Positions 1 through 9,538 of a DNA stretch of 64,000 nucleotides are shown here, in pieces. Every line of letters begins with the position of its first letter. The stretch's first letter is position 1. Both the position numbers and the translations under genes were made by a program. The notes under the pieces were generated by a model, which was given only the letters and a program-made list of their open reading frames with translations, searched no databases and was not told the DNA's origin. The DNA is from Serratia sp. DD3 (GTDB taxonomy: Bacteria; Pseudomonadota; Gammaproteobacteria; Enterobacterales; Enterobacteriaceae): assembly GCF_000496755.2 (NCBI RefSeq), contig NZ_AYKS02000033.1, positions 146,163 to 210,162 on the forward strand, given 5' to 3'.

Positions 1-221
1 TGATGATCACCGACGCTTCCGAAGCGTTGTATCAGCAGAAACGCTATCCGCAACTCTGCGCTGTCGATCCAGACAAACCAATGCAATATGGAGAGAAGGC
101 ATACATGCTGCCACGTGATGATATGAGCTGGAAGTTGTATGTTGACCAGTGGCTACACCTGAGCAAAGCCACCGGGGAGTATCAGAAAATCCTCGACCAC
201 TGGCTGGCCGTTAATAAATAA
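1..221 (+). CDS. C-terminal fragment of a periplasmic substrate-binding-fold protein (cyclohexadienyl dehydratase-like)
   Basis: The reading frame is open from the window edge and ends at a stop at 219-221, so only the last ~72 residues are visible and the true start lies outside. The tail (YMLPRDD near the middle, then VDQWLHL and a closing IL.HWL) has the pattern that ends type-2 periplasmic binding-fold proteins, especially the periplasmic cyclohexadienyl/arogenate dehydratase (PheC-like) group and amino-acid ABC binding proteins. Which of these it is cannot be decided from the fragment. It converges on alr, with a shared hairpin between the two genes. Confidence 0.5.
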   Translation, partial: MITDASEALYQQKRYPQLCAVDPDKPMQYGEKAYMLPRDDMSWKLYVDQWLHLSKATGEYQKILDHWLAVNK

Positions 222-233
222 CCTGCGGTTATC

Positions 234-256
234 CCCGCCGCTTTATTAGCGGCGGG
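234..256. terminator. Bidirectional hairpin between the binding-protein gene and alr
   Basis: A perfect 8-bp stem, CCCGCCGC (234-241) with GCGGCGGG (249-256), closes a 7-nt AT loop between two convergent genes. Neither side has a long T run, so it may be a weak terminator or mainly an mRNA 3'-end stabiliser. Confidence 0.5.
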
Positions 257-262
257 CAATAC

Positions 263-1342
263 TCACTCGCCAAGATATTCTATTGCCACACGCTGAGTCA
301 GTTTGGTGATCAACTCATAGGCACTGACACCGCTGCAAGCCGCAACCCGCTCAACCGGCAGTTCGTTACCCCAAAACACCACTTCATCGCCTACTTTATC
401 GCTGGCATCTGGCCCCAAATCGACCGAGATCATATCCATGGAGACCCGGCCAACGATCGGCACCTCGCGCCCATTAACCCATACTGGCGTACCTGAAGGC
501 GCGCTACGCGGATAACCATCGCCATAGCCCATGGCCACCACCGCCAGGCGCGTATCGCGCGGACTTACCCAGGCGCCACCATAGCCTACCGGTTCACCGG
601 CTTTATGTTCACGCACCGCAATCAAACTCGACTTCAGCGTCATCGCCGGTTGCAAGCCAAAACAGCTGGCATCCTGTGTCTCCAGTGGAGAAACGCCATA
701 CAGAATAATACCCGGACGCACCCAATCATGGTGAGCCTGCGGCCAGAGTAAGATCCCGCCGGAAGCAGCGATGGATTTTTGCCCCGGCTTAGCGTCAACA
801 AACGCGTTAAAACTGGCGATTTGCTTTTCGGTCACCCCCGCCTGCGGTTCATCGGCGCGGCTGAAGTGACTCATGATATTCACCGGATGCACCACATTGT
901 GGCAAGCACTCAACCGCTGATAAAACGCCTCGGCTTGCTCCGGACGCACCCCTAAGCGGTGCATGCCCGTATCCAGTTTCATCCATACCCGTACCGGCTG
1001 AGCCAGTTCACACTGCTCCAGTGCTTCCAGTTGTTCAATGCTGTGCACCGCCGTTTCGATATTGTTCACCACCAGCATCGGCAGGTCGCTGGCACAAAAA
1101 AAACCTTCCAGCAGCAGGATCGGCTTCACTATCCCCCCCGCTCGCAGCATCAGGGCTTCGTCAATGCGCGCCACACCATAACAATCAGCATCCTGCAACG
1201 TGTGGGCCGTTTCCAGCAGACCGTGCCCATAAGCGTTTGCTTTGACAACAGCAACCAAGCGACTTTGTGGTGCCAGACGACGCACCTGCTGCATATTATG
1301 TCGCAGAGCACGGCGGTCGATTACAGCGGTTGCCGCTTTCAT
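263..1342 (-). CDS. alr: Alanine racemase, biosynthetic
   Basis: This is the PLP-dependent cytosolic enzyme interconverting L- and D-alanine for peptidoglycan. The 359-residue length matches the enterobacterial Alr exactly. The PLP lysine is Lys34 in the motif [10 protein letters not shown], and the second catalytic tyrosine lies in GYGGAW around residue 255. The start is supported by an AAGGA ribosome site about 7 nt upstream. It lies directly downstream of dnaB on the same strand (17-nt gap), the usual enterobacterial dnaB-alr pairing, so the two are probably cotranscribed. Confidence 0.97.
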   Translation of the reverse strand: MKAATAVIDRRALRHNMQQVRRLAPQSRLVAVVKANAYGHGLLETAHTLQDADCYGVARIDEALMLRAGGIVKPILLLEGFFCASDLPMLVVNNIETAVHSIEQLEALEQCELAQPVRVWMKLDTGMHRLGVRPEQAEAFYQRLSACHNVVHPVNIMSHFSRADEPQAGVTEKQIASFNAFVDAKPGQKSIAASGGILLWPQAHHDWVRPGIILYGVSPLETQDASCFGLQPAMTLKSSLIAVREHKAGEPVGYGGAWVSPRDTRLAVVAMGYGDGYPRSAPSGTPVWVNGREVPIVGRVSMDMISVDLGPDASDKVGDEVVFWGNELPVERVAACSGVSAYELITKLTQRVAIEYLGE

Positions 1343-1359
1343 TTCAGTTCCTTAGCTGA

Positions 1360-2772
1360 TTACTCATCATCATATTGCGGCCCCGCATAGTTATCGAAGC
1401 GCGACCACTGTCCGTTAAAGGTAAGACGCACCGAACCGATAGGCCCATTACGCTGCTTACCCAAAATAATTTCTGCCACCCCTTTCAGGTCGCTGTTTTC
1501 GTGATAAACCTCATCACGGTAGATGAACATAATCAGGTCGGCATCCTGCTCGATAGAACCCGACTCACGCAGATCAGAGTTAACTGGGCGCTTATCCGCA
1601 CGTTGTTCCAGGCTACGGTTCAACTGCGACAGCGCCACCACAGGCACCTGCAACTCTTTTGCCAACGCTTTCAGTGAGCGGGAAATTTCAGCAATTTCCA
1701 GCGTACGGTTGTCAGACAGTGAAGGTACACGCATCAACTGCAAATAGTCGATCATGATCAAGCTAAGCCCGTCATGTTCACGGAAAATACGCCGTGCACG
1801 AGAGCGCACTTCAGTGGGGGTCAGGCCAGAGGAGTCGTCAATATACATATTGCGCTTCTCCAGTAAGATCCCCATGGTGCTGGAGATACGTGCCCAATCC
1901 TCATCATCCAACTGACCGGTACGAATACGCGTCTGGTCCACCCGCGACAAAGAAGCCAGCATACGCATCATAATCTGGTTACCAGGCATCTCCAGGCTGA
2001 AGATCAGCACCGGTTTATCCTGCATCATGGCCGCATTTTCACACAGGTTCATGGCAAAAGTGGTTTTCCCCATCGAAGGACGGGCAGCCACAATAATCAG
2101 ATCCGACTTCTGCAGGCCGGCGGTTTTCTTATCCAGGTCACCATAACCGGTGGACACCCCGGTAACGCCATCATGGGGGCGTTGGTAGAGCTGTTCGATG
2201 CGGGCAACTGTATCTTCCAAAATACGCTCGATACCTTTTGGCCCTTCATCTTTGCTGGCACGATTTTCAGCAATCTGGAAGACGCGGGATTCCGCCAGGT
2301 CGAGCAGATCTTCACTGCTACGCCCCTGGGGATCGTAACCAGCATCGGCAATTTCATTGGCGACAGAGATCATTTCACGCACTACCGCACGCTCACGCAC
2401 AATATCCGCGTAAGCACCGATGTTCGCCGCACTAGGGGTGTTTTTCGACAACTCAGCCAGGTAGGCAAAGCCCCCTACTGAATCCAGATCGCCTTTCTGT
2501 TCTAATGATTCGGACAGCGTAATCAGATCGATGGGCCGCCCCATCTCCAGCAGACGCTGCATCTCGGTAAAGATCAACCGGTGTGGGCGGCTAAAGAAAT
2601 CATTGGCAACGACCCGTTCGGCGACGTTATCCCAGCGCTCATTATCCAGCATCAACCCACCCAATACGGACTGCTCAGCCTCCAACGAATGTGGCGGCAT
2701 CTTCAGCCCTTCCATCTGGCGATCTCTGGGTTCGTTGGTGTTGGTCTTAAAAGGGGGTTTTTTACCTGCCAT
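1360..2772 (-). CDS. dnaB: Replicative DNA helicase DnaB
   Basis: This is the hexameric 5'-3' helicase of the replication fork, loaded by DnaC and interacting with DnaG. The 470-residue protein has the N-terminal helical DnaB domain (roughly residues 25-130, starting around PPHSLEAEQSVLGG), a linker, and a RecA-like domain with Walker A ARPSMGKTTFAM. The Walker B-like segment LIMIDYLQLM and the DnaB signature LKALAKELQVPVVALSQLNR follow. No intein or truncation is visible. The divergent neighbour is qor. Confidence 0.98.
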   Translation of the reverse strand: MAGKKPPFKTNTNEPRDRQMEGLKMPPHSLEAEQSVLGGLMLDNERWDNVAERVVANDFFSRPHRLIFTEMQRLLEMGRPIDLITLSESLEQKGDLDSVGGFAYLAELSKNTPSAANIGAYADIVRERAVVREMISVANEIADAGYDPQGRSSEDLLDLAESRVFQIAENRASKDEGPKGIERILEDTVARIEQLYQRPHDGVTGVSTGYGDLDKKTAGLQKSDLIIVAARPSMGKTTFAMNLCENAAMMQDKPVLIFSLEMPGNQIMMRMLASLSRVDQTRIRTGQLDDEDWARISSTMGILLEKRNMYIDDSSGLTPTEVRSRARRIFREHDGLSLIMIDYLQLMRVPSLSDNRTLEIAEISRSLKALAKELQVPVVALSQLNRSLEQRADKRPVNSDLRESGSIEQDADLIMFIYRDEVYHENSDLKGVAEIILGKQRNGPIGSVRLTFNGQWSRFDNYAGPQYDDE

Positions 2773-2972
2773 GAAAGCTATTTTTTATCCCGTTGCCAAT
2801 AATGGATCCTGATGCGAGAGTATACGTGATTTTTATCCACGATTCTTGCGCCATCACCTATGGCTATATCCTTAATGACATACTCACGGCACCACGGTGA
2901 ATTAAACAATTAAGGCGCATCACCTGCAAGACGTGCCTAAAACAAAATCAGAGGATTAATCGAGGTAACAAC

Positions 2973-3962
2973 ATGGCAAAGCGCATTGAGTTCTCCACCA
3001 TCGGTGGCCCGGAAGTGTTGCAGTTAGTTGATTTTACACCTGTCGATCCCGTTGCTGGCGAAGTTCAGATTGAGAACAAAGCCATTGGTATCAACTATAT
3101 TGATACTTATATCCGTAGCGGTCTCTATCCTCCGGCACACTTACCCAGTGGGCTAGGTACCGAAGCTGCAGGTGTGGTGCTAAAAGTGGGACCGGGGGTG
3201 AGTGCCATCAAACCCGGCGATCGGGTGGTTTATGCCCAATCATCGCTGGGTGCCTACAGCGAAATTCACAACGTTCCACTGGAAAAGGTAGTGATCCTGC
3301 CCGATAACCTGAGTTTTGAGCAAGGTGCCGCTTGTTTTCTCAAAGGATTGACGGTGCATTATCTGTTACGTCAAACCTATGAAATTAAACCTGGGGAAAT
3401 CTTTCTATTCCATGCCGCGGCGGGTGGCGTTGGGTTAATCGCCTGCCAATGGGCCAAGGCATTAGGCGCCAAACTGATCGGCAGTGTCGGTTCCGACGAA
3501 AAAGCCGAACTGGCAAAACATGCGGGAGCCTGGGCAACCATCAATTATCACCAGGAAGATATCGCTGAACGCGTTGCAGAGTTGACCCATGGCGAGAAGG
3601 TCAATGTCGTCTATGACTCTGTAGGCAAGAATACCTGGGAGGCTTCCCTCAACAGCCTGAAACGCCGTGGGTTGATGGTGAGTTTCGGCAATGCATCCGG
3701 GCCAGTGACTGGCGTCAATCTCGGTTTGCTTAATCAGAAAGGTTCACTGTATGTCACTCGGCCATCGCTCAATGGCTACATTACCAACCGCCAGGAATTA
3801 CAGTTTGCCAGTAACGAGTTGTTCTCGTTGATTGGTAGCGGGGTGATCAAAGTTGACGTGAAACCAGAGCAGAAATTCGCGCTAGCTGATACCCAGCGGG
3901 CACACCAAGTGTTGGAAAGCCGCAAAACCAGTGGGTCCAGTCTGTTAATTCCCGGGCTTTAA
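2973..3962 (+). CDS. qor: NADPH:quinone oxidoreductase
   Basis: A zeta-crystallin-type medium-chain dehydrogenase that reduces quinones with NADPH. The 329 residues match the E. coli Qor length. Visible features are the N-terminal GroES-like domain (GINYIDTYIRSGLYP, GTEAAGVV), the dinucleotide-binding AAAGGVGLIACQWAKALGA near residues 148-166, and no catalytic zinc ligands, as expected for this subfamily. An AGGT ribosome site precedes the ATG. It is divergent from dnaB and convergent with pspG, the same arrangement as in E. coli. Confidence 0.95.
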   Translation: MAKRIEFSTIGGPEVLQLVDFTPVDPVAGEVQIENKAIGINYIDTYIRSGLYPPAHLPSGLGTEAAGVVLKVGPGVSAIKPGDRVVYAQSSLGAYSEIHNVPLEKVVILPDNLSFEQGAACFLKGLTVHYLLRQTYEIKPGEIFLFHAAAGGVGLIACQWAKALGAKLIGSVGSDEKAELAKHAGAWATINYHQEDIAERVAELTHGEKVNVVYDSVGKNTWEASLNSLKRRGLMVSFGNASGPVTGVNLGLLNQKGSLYVTRPSLNGYITNRQELQFASNELFSLIGSGVIKVDVKPEQKFALADTQRAHQVLESRKTSGSSLLIPGL

Positions 3963-4128
3963 TGCGGCAAGGTTAGTCTGGTCAATTACCGGCAAATCGT
4001 CAGCAACCCATCATCACCAAGGGCAGATATCGAACTCTGCCCCGTGATGCACTGACGCATGACGAACCTTTACAGCAAAAGTGGTCAGGCGCTTGGCGCA
4101 ATAGACGGTTTTGATGATATGGAAAGTA

Positions 4129-4347
4129 TTAATAACCGCGCGGCTGAGGTTTCTTTATTGCACGATATATCCATACCACAATCACCGCCAGGATCAGCCA
4201 GGGCAACAGTTTAATCACCATGGCAACCATCCCCCCCAGCAGCATGAAAGCCATCGCCACAAACAGGGCAAGAATCACGCCTAACAATGAAACACCTGTC
4301 ACCACCAGCATGACCACAAAGCCAATCAGAAAAAATAGTTCCAGCAT
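4129..4347 (-). CDS. pspG: Phage shock protein G
   Basis: A 72-residue inner-membrane protein that is almost entirely hydrophobic (residues 1-60) and ends in a basic tail (RAIKKPQPRGY), the form of PspG, an effector of the phage-shock envelope-stress response. A sigma-54 type promoter lies about 95 nt upstream, which is the hallmark of PspF-controlled pspG. It lies between qor and dusA as in E. coli. An AGGAGCAACC ribosome site supports the start. Confidence 0.92.
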   Translation of the reverse strand: MLELFFLIGFVVMLVVTGVSLLGVILALFVAMAFMLLGGMVAMVIKLLPWLILAVIVVWIYRAIKKPQPRGY

Positions 4348-4439
4348 AGGTTGCTCCTCAGGAAATCAGGTTGTGCTGTTTGTATGGTTATTAACAAATA
4401 TATTGCTATTAGCATTGTTATTAATATTGTCATTAACTA

Positions 4440-4455
4440 AGCAAGAAACAGGCCA
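4440..4455 (-). promoter_or_regulatory. Sigma-54 promoter of pspG
   Basis: Read on the minus strand this is TGGCCTGTTTCTTGCT, with the -24 GG and -12 GC elements in the sigma-54 spacing (consensus TGGCAC-N5-TTGCA). It lies upstream of pspG. By analogy with E. coli, PspF should act from further upstream (plus-strand positions above 4460), with IHF help. Confidence 0.82.
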
Positions 4456-4624
4456 ACTTGCCGAAAGTCACATGCTATGGCGGTAATACCCGCCATCTAC
4501 AGGTTGCCAGATAAACACAGCCGGTCAAATTAAATGAATTAGGATTGGCTCATGGTCAAAAAAACCAACTTTTGGTTAAAAATATTGGCGAATTAGACGT
4601 TATTTGATACCGGCTCCCCACCCG

Positions 4625-5683
4625 CTAGCGACGCACCAAGGCTAATGCCTGTTCAACAGTGTTGACATCTGCACCCGGTTTATGGGCATTTTCACTCAGG
4701 TGACGACGCCACTGCCTGGCTCCGGGCACCCCTTGGAACAGGCCAAGAATATGGCGGGTAATATGGCCCAGATAAGTCCCGTTCGCCAGTTCACGCTCAA
4801 TATAGGGGTAGAGTGCTTCAACAATCGCAATACTATCCTTCACTTCACTCTGGGAACCGAATATTTCACGGTCGACAGCGGCCAAAATCGAAGGGTTTTG
4901 ATACGCCTCGCGCCCCATCATCACGCCATCCAGATGTTGCAGATGCTGTTTGGCTTCTTCCAGGGTTTTTACCCCACCATTAATCGCAATGCTCAGTGCC
5001 GGGAAATCACGCTTCAACTGATAAACGCGGGGATAATCCAGTGGTGGAACTTCACGGTTTTCTTTCGGGCTCAGGCCGGAAAGCCAGGCTTTACGGGCGT
5101 GAATGGTGAACGTCTCGCACTCGCCGCGCCCCGCCACCGTAGAAATAAAGTGGCACAAGAACTCATAACTATCCTGCTCGTCGATGCCAATACGGGTCTT
5201 TACCGTCACCGGGATCGAAACTGCATCGCGCATTGCCTTAACACAGTCAGCCACCAAGTCAGCCTGCCCCATCAAACAGGCACCAAACATCCCATTCTGC
5301 ACCCGATCTGATGGGCAACCCACGTTAAGATTGATCTCATCATAGCCACGCTGTTGTGCCAGTTTGGCACAATGCGCCAGAGCGCTGGGATCACTCCCGC
5401 CTAGTTGCAACGCAACAGGATGCTCCTCCTGGTTGTAAGCCAGATAATCCCCTTTACCGTGGATAATCGCACCGGTGGTCACCATTTCGGTGTACAGCAA
5501 AGTTTGCTGAGTCAACAGACGGTGGAAGTAACGGCAATGGCGGTCAGTCCAATCGAGCATTGGCGCGATGGAGAAACGGTGAGAGGGAAATTGAGCTGAT
5601 TTTTCAGCTATCACGCTAGATTGAAACGCGTTTGGTGCTTGTTTATCTTGATGCATGTTTAAGCTTTTTGCTGTGTTTGGCAT
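4625..5683 (-). CDS. dusA: tRNA-dihydrouridine(20/20a) synthase
   Basis: A flavoenzyme that reduces uridine 20/20a of the tRNA D-loop. The TIM-barrel begins at [18 protein letters not shown] and carries the catalytic cysteine in [10 protein letters not shown]. The FMN/phosphate-binding stretch INGG and the DusA-type C-terminus ([22 protein letters not shown]) are present. I chose the ATG at 5683 (352 aa) because a GGGGGCGAGA ribosome site precedes it; an in-frame GTG at 5704 is the alternative. Its position beside pspG matches the usual dusA context. Confidence 0.95.
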   Translation of the reverse strand: MPNTAKSLNMHQDKQAPNAFQSSVIAEKSAQFPSHRFSIAPMLDWTDRHCRYFHRLLTQQTLLYTEMVTTGAIIHGKGDYLAYNQEEHPVALQLGGSDPSALAHCAKLAQQRGYDEINLNVGCPSDRVQNGMFGACLMGQADLVADCVKAMRDAVSIPVTVKTRIGIDEQDSYEFLCHFISTVAGRGECETFTIHARKAWLSGLSPKENREVPPLDYPRVYQLKRDFPALSIAINGGVKTLEEAKQHLQHLDGVMMGREAYQNPSILAAVDREIFGSQSEVKDSIAIVEALYPYIERELANGTYLGHITRHILGLFQGVPGARQWRRHLSENAHKPGADVNTVEQALALVRR

Positions 5684-5937
5684 TCTCGCCCCCTGACAGG
5701 CCACTTACCAATGACCAATGAGGACCGGCGGAAGAGAATGAAATAGGGCCTACTATAGCATAGTGAAATGCCAGCGCGCAGAGGGCGCATTGAAGTATCA
5801 GCCCTGCATTGTTGGTAACAAGGAACGCCGTTGATCATCACCAAAGCGGCTCAACAGTTGGTAAACGTCACTGCACTCAGTACACCGCAACCGCATCAGG
5901 AAAAACGCCTAGGCTTGATAGCTGATGACATCAACGC

Positions 5938-7299
5938 TTACTGTTGGGTCTTGGTTTTAGCCGTTATCTTGGGTACGCCCGAAAGTGATAATAACAGCGC
6001 CGTATTATGATGCCCGTTAAATCCATGGCTAAGACTACCGCTGACAGTCACGTGCCTACCAGCAAAATCCGCTAGATCGACAGCACGGGGAGGAATCAAG
6101 GTCACCTCAATCTGCTCTTTTTCAGCTTCATTAATATCGTCACCAACAGTACAAATTGGCTTATCCAAGAAAAGCAGCCCCTGAATATTTCGGCTGTCAG
6201 TTTCTGGCTCCTCACCAAAATTTGGTGGACCAAAGAACACACTTATTTCGACAATGCCGCTGAAGCTGACAGGTTGTTCATAATTCAGACAGCGATCAGT
6301 TGCGACTACCACATTGGTCTCGTAACCCGGTAGATTATTTAACGGTAACACCAGTGTCTTATTGATAAATTCAGCGGTGTCAGGATCTGAGGTGGTTTCT
6401 GTAATCCGGACAAATCCTGGTTTTGCCGGCTCGGGGGTCACGAGTGCCCCGGTAAACTGCTCTATGGCACTGACGTTGGAGCTCACACTGGGAATAGCCG
6501 GTGTCCACTGCGCGTATTGGATATCGTACAAATGAATTGCCAACCAGCTCCCTTGCCAACGCTGGTCAATCAGTTGCAGACGATCGCGCCCGCTGCTGTC
6601 GAGCCCCGGAACTACGACCAGCGATGCGTTAATGCACTGAGGTATGATTGTCGGTTTAACCTCTGCATTTGACGTCCAGAGATAGCAATGGCAATTGTCG
6701 CCATTATTACAATCGCCGCCGGTTTTAGCGTTGCGGCTATCTACCCAGGCATATTGTCGTTGGAGGCCATCGAACTTGCCCCTGACCACTTGGCGGCTAT
6801 CATCATCAAAGCCAAGATTGGCATCGGTAATACCATCAGACTCAGCAATAATCTGCCATTTCCCCGCCGCATTCGGTTTTATATACAGGCTGGCGGGGTA
6901 GTTTTGCGTTTGCCCCGCCACATTCACCTGTTTTACAAACTCGGCACGCAAACGATCATCCAGACCGCCATCGTCAGTATCATTCCCATTGACGTTAACC
7001 GTGATCGTGCTGACGATGGCTTGTGACAAGAACTTCTTTTTCTCTGCATTGAAAAATGCGGCCTTATTAGCCATGACGGCTTCGCGCGTGACCATTTTAT
7101 GGAAGTAATCCACTTGATCCGCATAAAGCGCCGCCAATTCTTTTAGATCTTTATTCTGATAGGCAAGCTGCCAACGCTCAACCACAAGAAGCGCCTGTTG
7201 CTTAGCGGCCGGGTTATCGAACATCTCCTCTTCAGCCGAGCACAGGGTGCTGGCGAGCAGCATGCTGAGGCTTAACAGCACTCTTGCTATCGTGTTCAT
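5938..7299 (-). CDS. Secreted protein with NTF2-like N-terminus and DUF4431-like C-terminus
   Basis: Residues 1-22 form a signal peptide (MNTIARVLLSLSMLLAS, cleavage near CSA-EE). Residues ~35-160 resemble the SnoaL/NTF2-like fold seen in secreted proteins (WQLAYQNKDLKELAALYADQVDYF). Residues ~330-445 contain FFGPPNFGEEPETDSR and LFLDKPICT, the pattern of DUF4431, followed by VTVSGSLSHGFNGHHNT. A cysteine cluster (GGDCNNGDNCHCYLW) lies between. No enzyme motif is recognised. It is likely periplasmic or surface exposed. Confidence is good that the gene is real and secreted; the function is unknown. Confidence 0.75.
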   Translation of the reverse strand: MNTIARVLLSLSMLLASTLCSAEEEMFDNPAAKQQALLVVERWQLAYQNKDLKELAALYADQVDYFHKMVTREAVMANKAAFFNAEKKKFLSQAIVSTITVNVNGNDTDDGGLDDRLRAEFVKQVNVAGQTQNYPASLYIKPNAAGKWQIIAESDGITDANLGFDDDSRQVVRGKFDGLQRQYAWVDSRNAKTGGDCNNGDNCHCYLWTSNAEVKPTIIPQCINASLVVVPGLDSSGRDRLQLIDQRWQGSWLAIHLYDIQYAQWTPAIPSVSSNVSAIEQFTGALVTPEPAKPGFVRITETTSDPDTAEFINKTLVLPLNNLPGYETNVVVATDRCLNYEQPVSFSGIVEISVFFGPPNFGEEPETDSRNIQGLLFLDKPICTVGDDINEAEKEQIEVTLIPPRAVDLADFAGRHVTVSGSLSHGFNGHHNTALLLSLSGVPKITAKTKTQQ

Positions 7300-7408
7300 T
7301 TGTTAACAATCCATCAAACAAAATCAATGATTGCATCATGAGGGAGTTGTTTGCAGGCGGCAAGTACTTCAGACAAGTACGTGGTTCTCACTGCGGTGAC
7401 AATAATTA

Positions 7409-7438
7409 GCCCGAATGACGAACATCGTCAGTTCGGGC
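7409..7438 (-). terminator. Hairpin terminator downstream of the GST gene
   Basis: GCCCGAA (7409-7415) pairs with TTCGGGC (7432-7438), and an inner GACGA/TCGTC extends the stem. On the minus strand the hairpin is followed by TAATTATTGT, a modest T-rich tract. It lies ~30 nt past the GST stop. Confidence 0.6.
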
Positions 7439-7468
7439 ATGGTAACAGGTTAGCGGGCAAGATCGGCG

Positions 7469-8110
7469 TTAGCCCGGGAAGGGGTGTTCGGCCAGTAGCG
7501 CATCATCCATTGCCTTGGCGCGTAGATAAGCCGGGCGTTGCAGGATAGGCTCCATGTAACGCTCGAAGGCTGGGCGTTTTTCAATGGCACCGGAATACAT
7601 TCCCCAATTAAGACAGGCCGCCAGATAGGCGTCTGCCACGCTGAACTGCTCACCACACAGGTAAGGCCGCCCCTGTTTGATGGCAAACTCCAAGGTGTTC
7701 ATGGTTAATTCATAGCTGCCATACCCCACCATAAATGCTTTGTCTGATGGCGCTAACTGATCAAGCAACTTGCCCGTAAATGCCGCTTCCAGCGGGCCAG
7801 CAACAAAAAATAGCCAGCGATAGTATGCCGCTCTCTCCGGGCTACCGGGCGCAGGGGCCAATTGTTTTTCCGGGAACAGATCCGCCAAATAGGTACAGAT
7901 GGCCGCGGTTTCAGTTACCACCGCGTCACCGTGGGTCAGCGCAGGCACCTTGCCCATGGGGTTAATCGCCAGATACTCGGCGCTTTTCATGCTGGTGCCA
8001 TAATCAAATATTACGGTATCGTAACTGGCACCGCACTCTTCCAGTAACCAGCGCACTGTGCGGCCACGGGACATAGGGTGGGTATAGAGGGTAATTTTGC
8101 CATCATTCAT
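7469..8110 (-). CDS. Glutathione S-transferase family protein
   Basis: 213 residues with the two-domain cytosolic GST layout. The N-terminal thioredoxin-like domain (residues ~5-82) has MSRGRTVRWLLEE, MGKVPAL (the cis-proline loop) and TETAAICTYLADLFP, where the Glu-Thr-containing glutathione-binding motif lies. The helical C-terminal domain has FSVADAYLAACLNWG, the N-capping box region. It probably conjugates or reduces small electrophiles, but the substrate cannot be read from sequence. It is monocistronic with its own terminator. Confidence 0.88.
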   Translation of the reverse strand: MNDGKITLYTHPMSRGRTVRWLLEECGASYDTVIFDYGTSMKSAEYLAINPMGKVPALTHGDAVVTETAAICTYLADLFPEKQLAPAPGSPERAAYYRWLFFVAGPLEAAFTGKLLDQLAPSDKAFMVGYGSYELTMNTLEFAIKQGRPYLCGEQFSVADAYLAACLNWGMYSGAIEKRPAFERYMEPILQRPAYLRAKAMDDALLAEHPFPG

Positions 8111-8463
8111 TTTAAAGCGTCCTTAGGTTGCGGTGATTAACATGGGCAGTATCTGTTGCCCGAGTGTCAGAAACTGGCAGTAGTGTTCGGTGCGTACCAA
8201 CAGGAATGCAACTTGACAGATAATGTAAACAACACGAATTCATAAGTAAAAATAATAAATACCACTAAAGCCATACTGAAAGAGATGCTAATTACTTGAG
8301 CATATTCCTATTTGGGTTATCAGAAAAATAAAAAAACCTGATGAGTACATATTGCAAAATAATAATCCCGCCACCTGCTTGTTTTATGAACAACTTTTTT
8401 AGATAATTATTTCACCATCATTGGGATGGTTAGGATGAAATATTAATAATTGGATTGTTACTT
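8111..8463. other. AT-rich gene-free stretch upstream of the small periplasmic protein gene
   Basis: About 350 nt between the divergent GST gene and the DUF5339-like gene. It is AT-rich with several A/T runs but has no ORF with coding character. I see no clear operator; promoters for both flanking genes presumably lie here. Confidence 0.5.
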
Positions 8464-8748
8464 ATGAAAAAATTAATTCTTGCTTGCAGCCTGTTAGCGA
8501 TGTCCTCTTCCGTTTTTGCTGGTGAAATGACCGATACATGTAAAAAATATGTTGAGGAAGTTGATGCGTTAATTGCCAAAGCGTCTGAAACCAATGACGC
8601 GGCAAAACAGCAAATGGAAGCATTAAAAACCCAGATGGAACAGGCCAAGCAACAGATCTCTGCCATGCCTACAGAACAACAAGATCCAGCTTGCAAGCAA
8701 GGTCTTGATATGATGGCTCAAATGAAAACTTCAATGGGCATCAAATAA
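8464..8748 (+). CDS. Small secreted helical protein (DUF5339-like)
   Basis: 94 residues from the ATG at 8464 (a TTG at 8455 is less likely because it would weaken the signal peptide). Residues 1-19 (MKKLILACSLLAMSSSVFA) are a clear signal peptide with an AxA-type end. The mature part is a charged, glutamine-rich helix with two cysteines (CKKYVEEVDALI and DPACKQGLDMM) that could form one disulfide. The layout resembles the small periplasmic DUF5339 family of enterobacteria and pasteurellae. Function is unknown. Confidence 0.72.
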   Translation: MKKLILACSLLAMSSSVFAGEMTDTCKKYVEEVDALIAKASETNDAAKQQMEALKTQMEQAKQQISAMPTEQQDPACKQGLDMMAQMKTSMGIK

Positions 8749-8987
8749 TCCCGCATCAATATTGTTTCCGTGCCTATCTTCGGTGCGGAAATCAATCCCT
8801 CCCCGTTACCACTCAAGTTACCGCCCTGTTAATCATCATTTCATCATGATGGGATCTAATAATCTTACTAACCACTATGTTAGTCCGGCAAACGCGTCAT
8901 GACACTTGTTATTCCCCTAGGCACCTCTCGGCGATTGCCGATGAATATGATAAAATCAGCGCCTATTCACCTACCGGGATATTGGCG

Positions 8988-9497
8988 ATGAACTCAACCA
9001 ATCAGGAAAAGCTACTCACGCAGGCTGAACTACTCTGTCAGCAGCGCAATGTAAGGCTGACCCCACAACGGCTTGAAGTGTTACGTCTGATGACTGAACA
9101 ACCCGGAGCCATCAGTGCTTACGATCTACTGGATCTGTTACGTGTCGCTGAACCTCAGGCCAAACCGCCCACCGTCTATCGAGCGCTGGATTTCTTGCTG
9201 GAGCAGGGATTTATTCACCGCATAGAATCTGCTAACAGCTACGTACTGTGCCATCACTTCGAACAGCCGATGCACACCTCTGCGCTATTTATCTGCGATC
9301 GCTGCAGGCAAGTCACTGAAAGGACAACAGAGGGTGTGGAAGAAACGCTACAGAAACTCGCCCTGGAATCAGGTTTTGTCTTACGCCACAGTGTGGTTGA
9401 AGCACATGGGTTATGCTCCGCCTGTGTTGAAATAGAAGCCTGTAACCACCAACACAGTTGCCACCATGATCACAGCATAGTGATAAAGAAAAAATAG
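8988..9497 (+). CDS. zur: Zinc uptake regulator Zur
   Basis: A Fur-family zinc-sensing repressor of znuABC-type uptake genes. The frame is open further upstream, but homology begins at MNSTNQEKLL, so I place the start at 8988 (169 aa, close to E. coli Zur). The winged helix covers roughly residues 20-85 (NVRLTPQRLEVLRLM, PPTVYRALDFLLEQGFI). The structural zinc cysteines are in CDRCRQ and CSACVEIEAC, and the C-terminal tail is histidine-rich (CNHQHSCHHDHS). It faces dinF convergently. Confidence 0.95.
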   Translation: MNSTNQEKLLTQAELLCQQRNVRLTPQRLEVLRLMTEQPGAISAYDLLDLLRVAEPQAKPPTVYRALDFLLEQGFIHRIESANSYVLCHHFEQPMHTSALFICDRCRQVTERTTEGVEETLQKLALESGFVLRHSVVEAHGLCSACVEIEACNHQHSCHHDHSIVIKKK

Positions 9498-9538
9498 AGA
9501 GTTCACACTCCTTTCACACCACAGCAAAACAAGTGACA

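Noticed and set aside
5659..5844. 61-codon ORF upstream of dusA
   Set aside because: Overlaps the dusA start in another frame, with no supporting signals.
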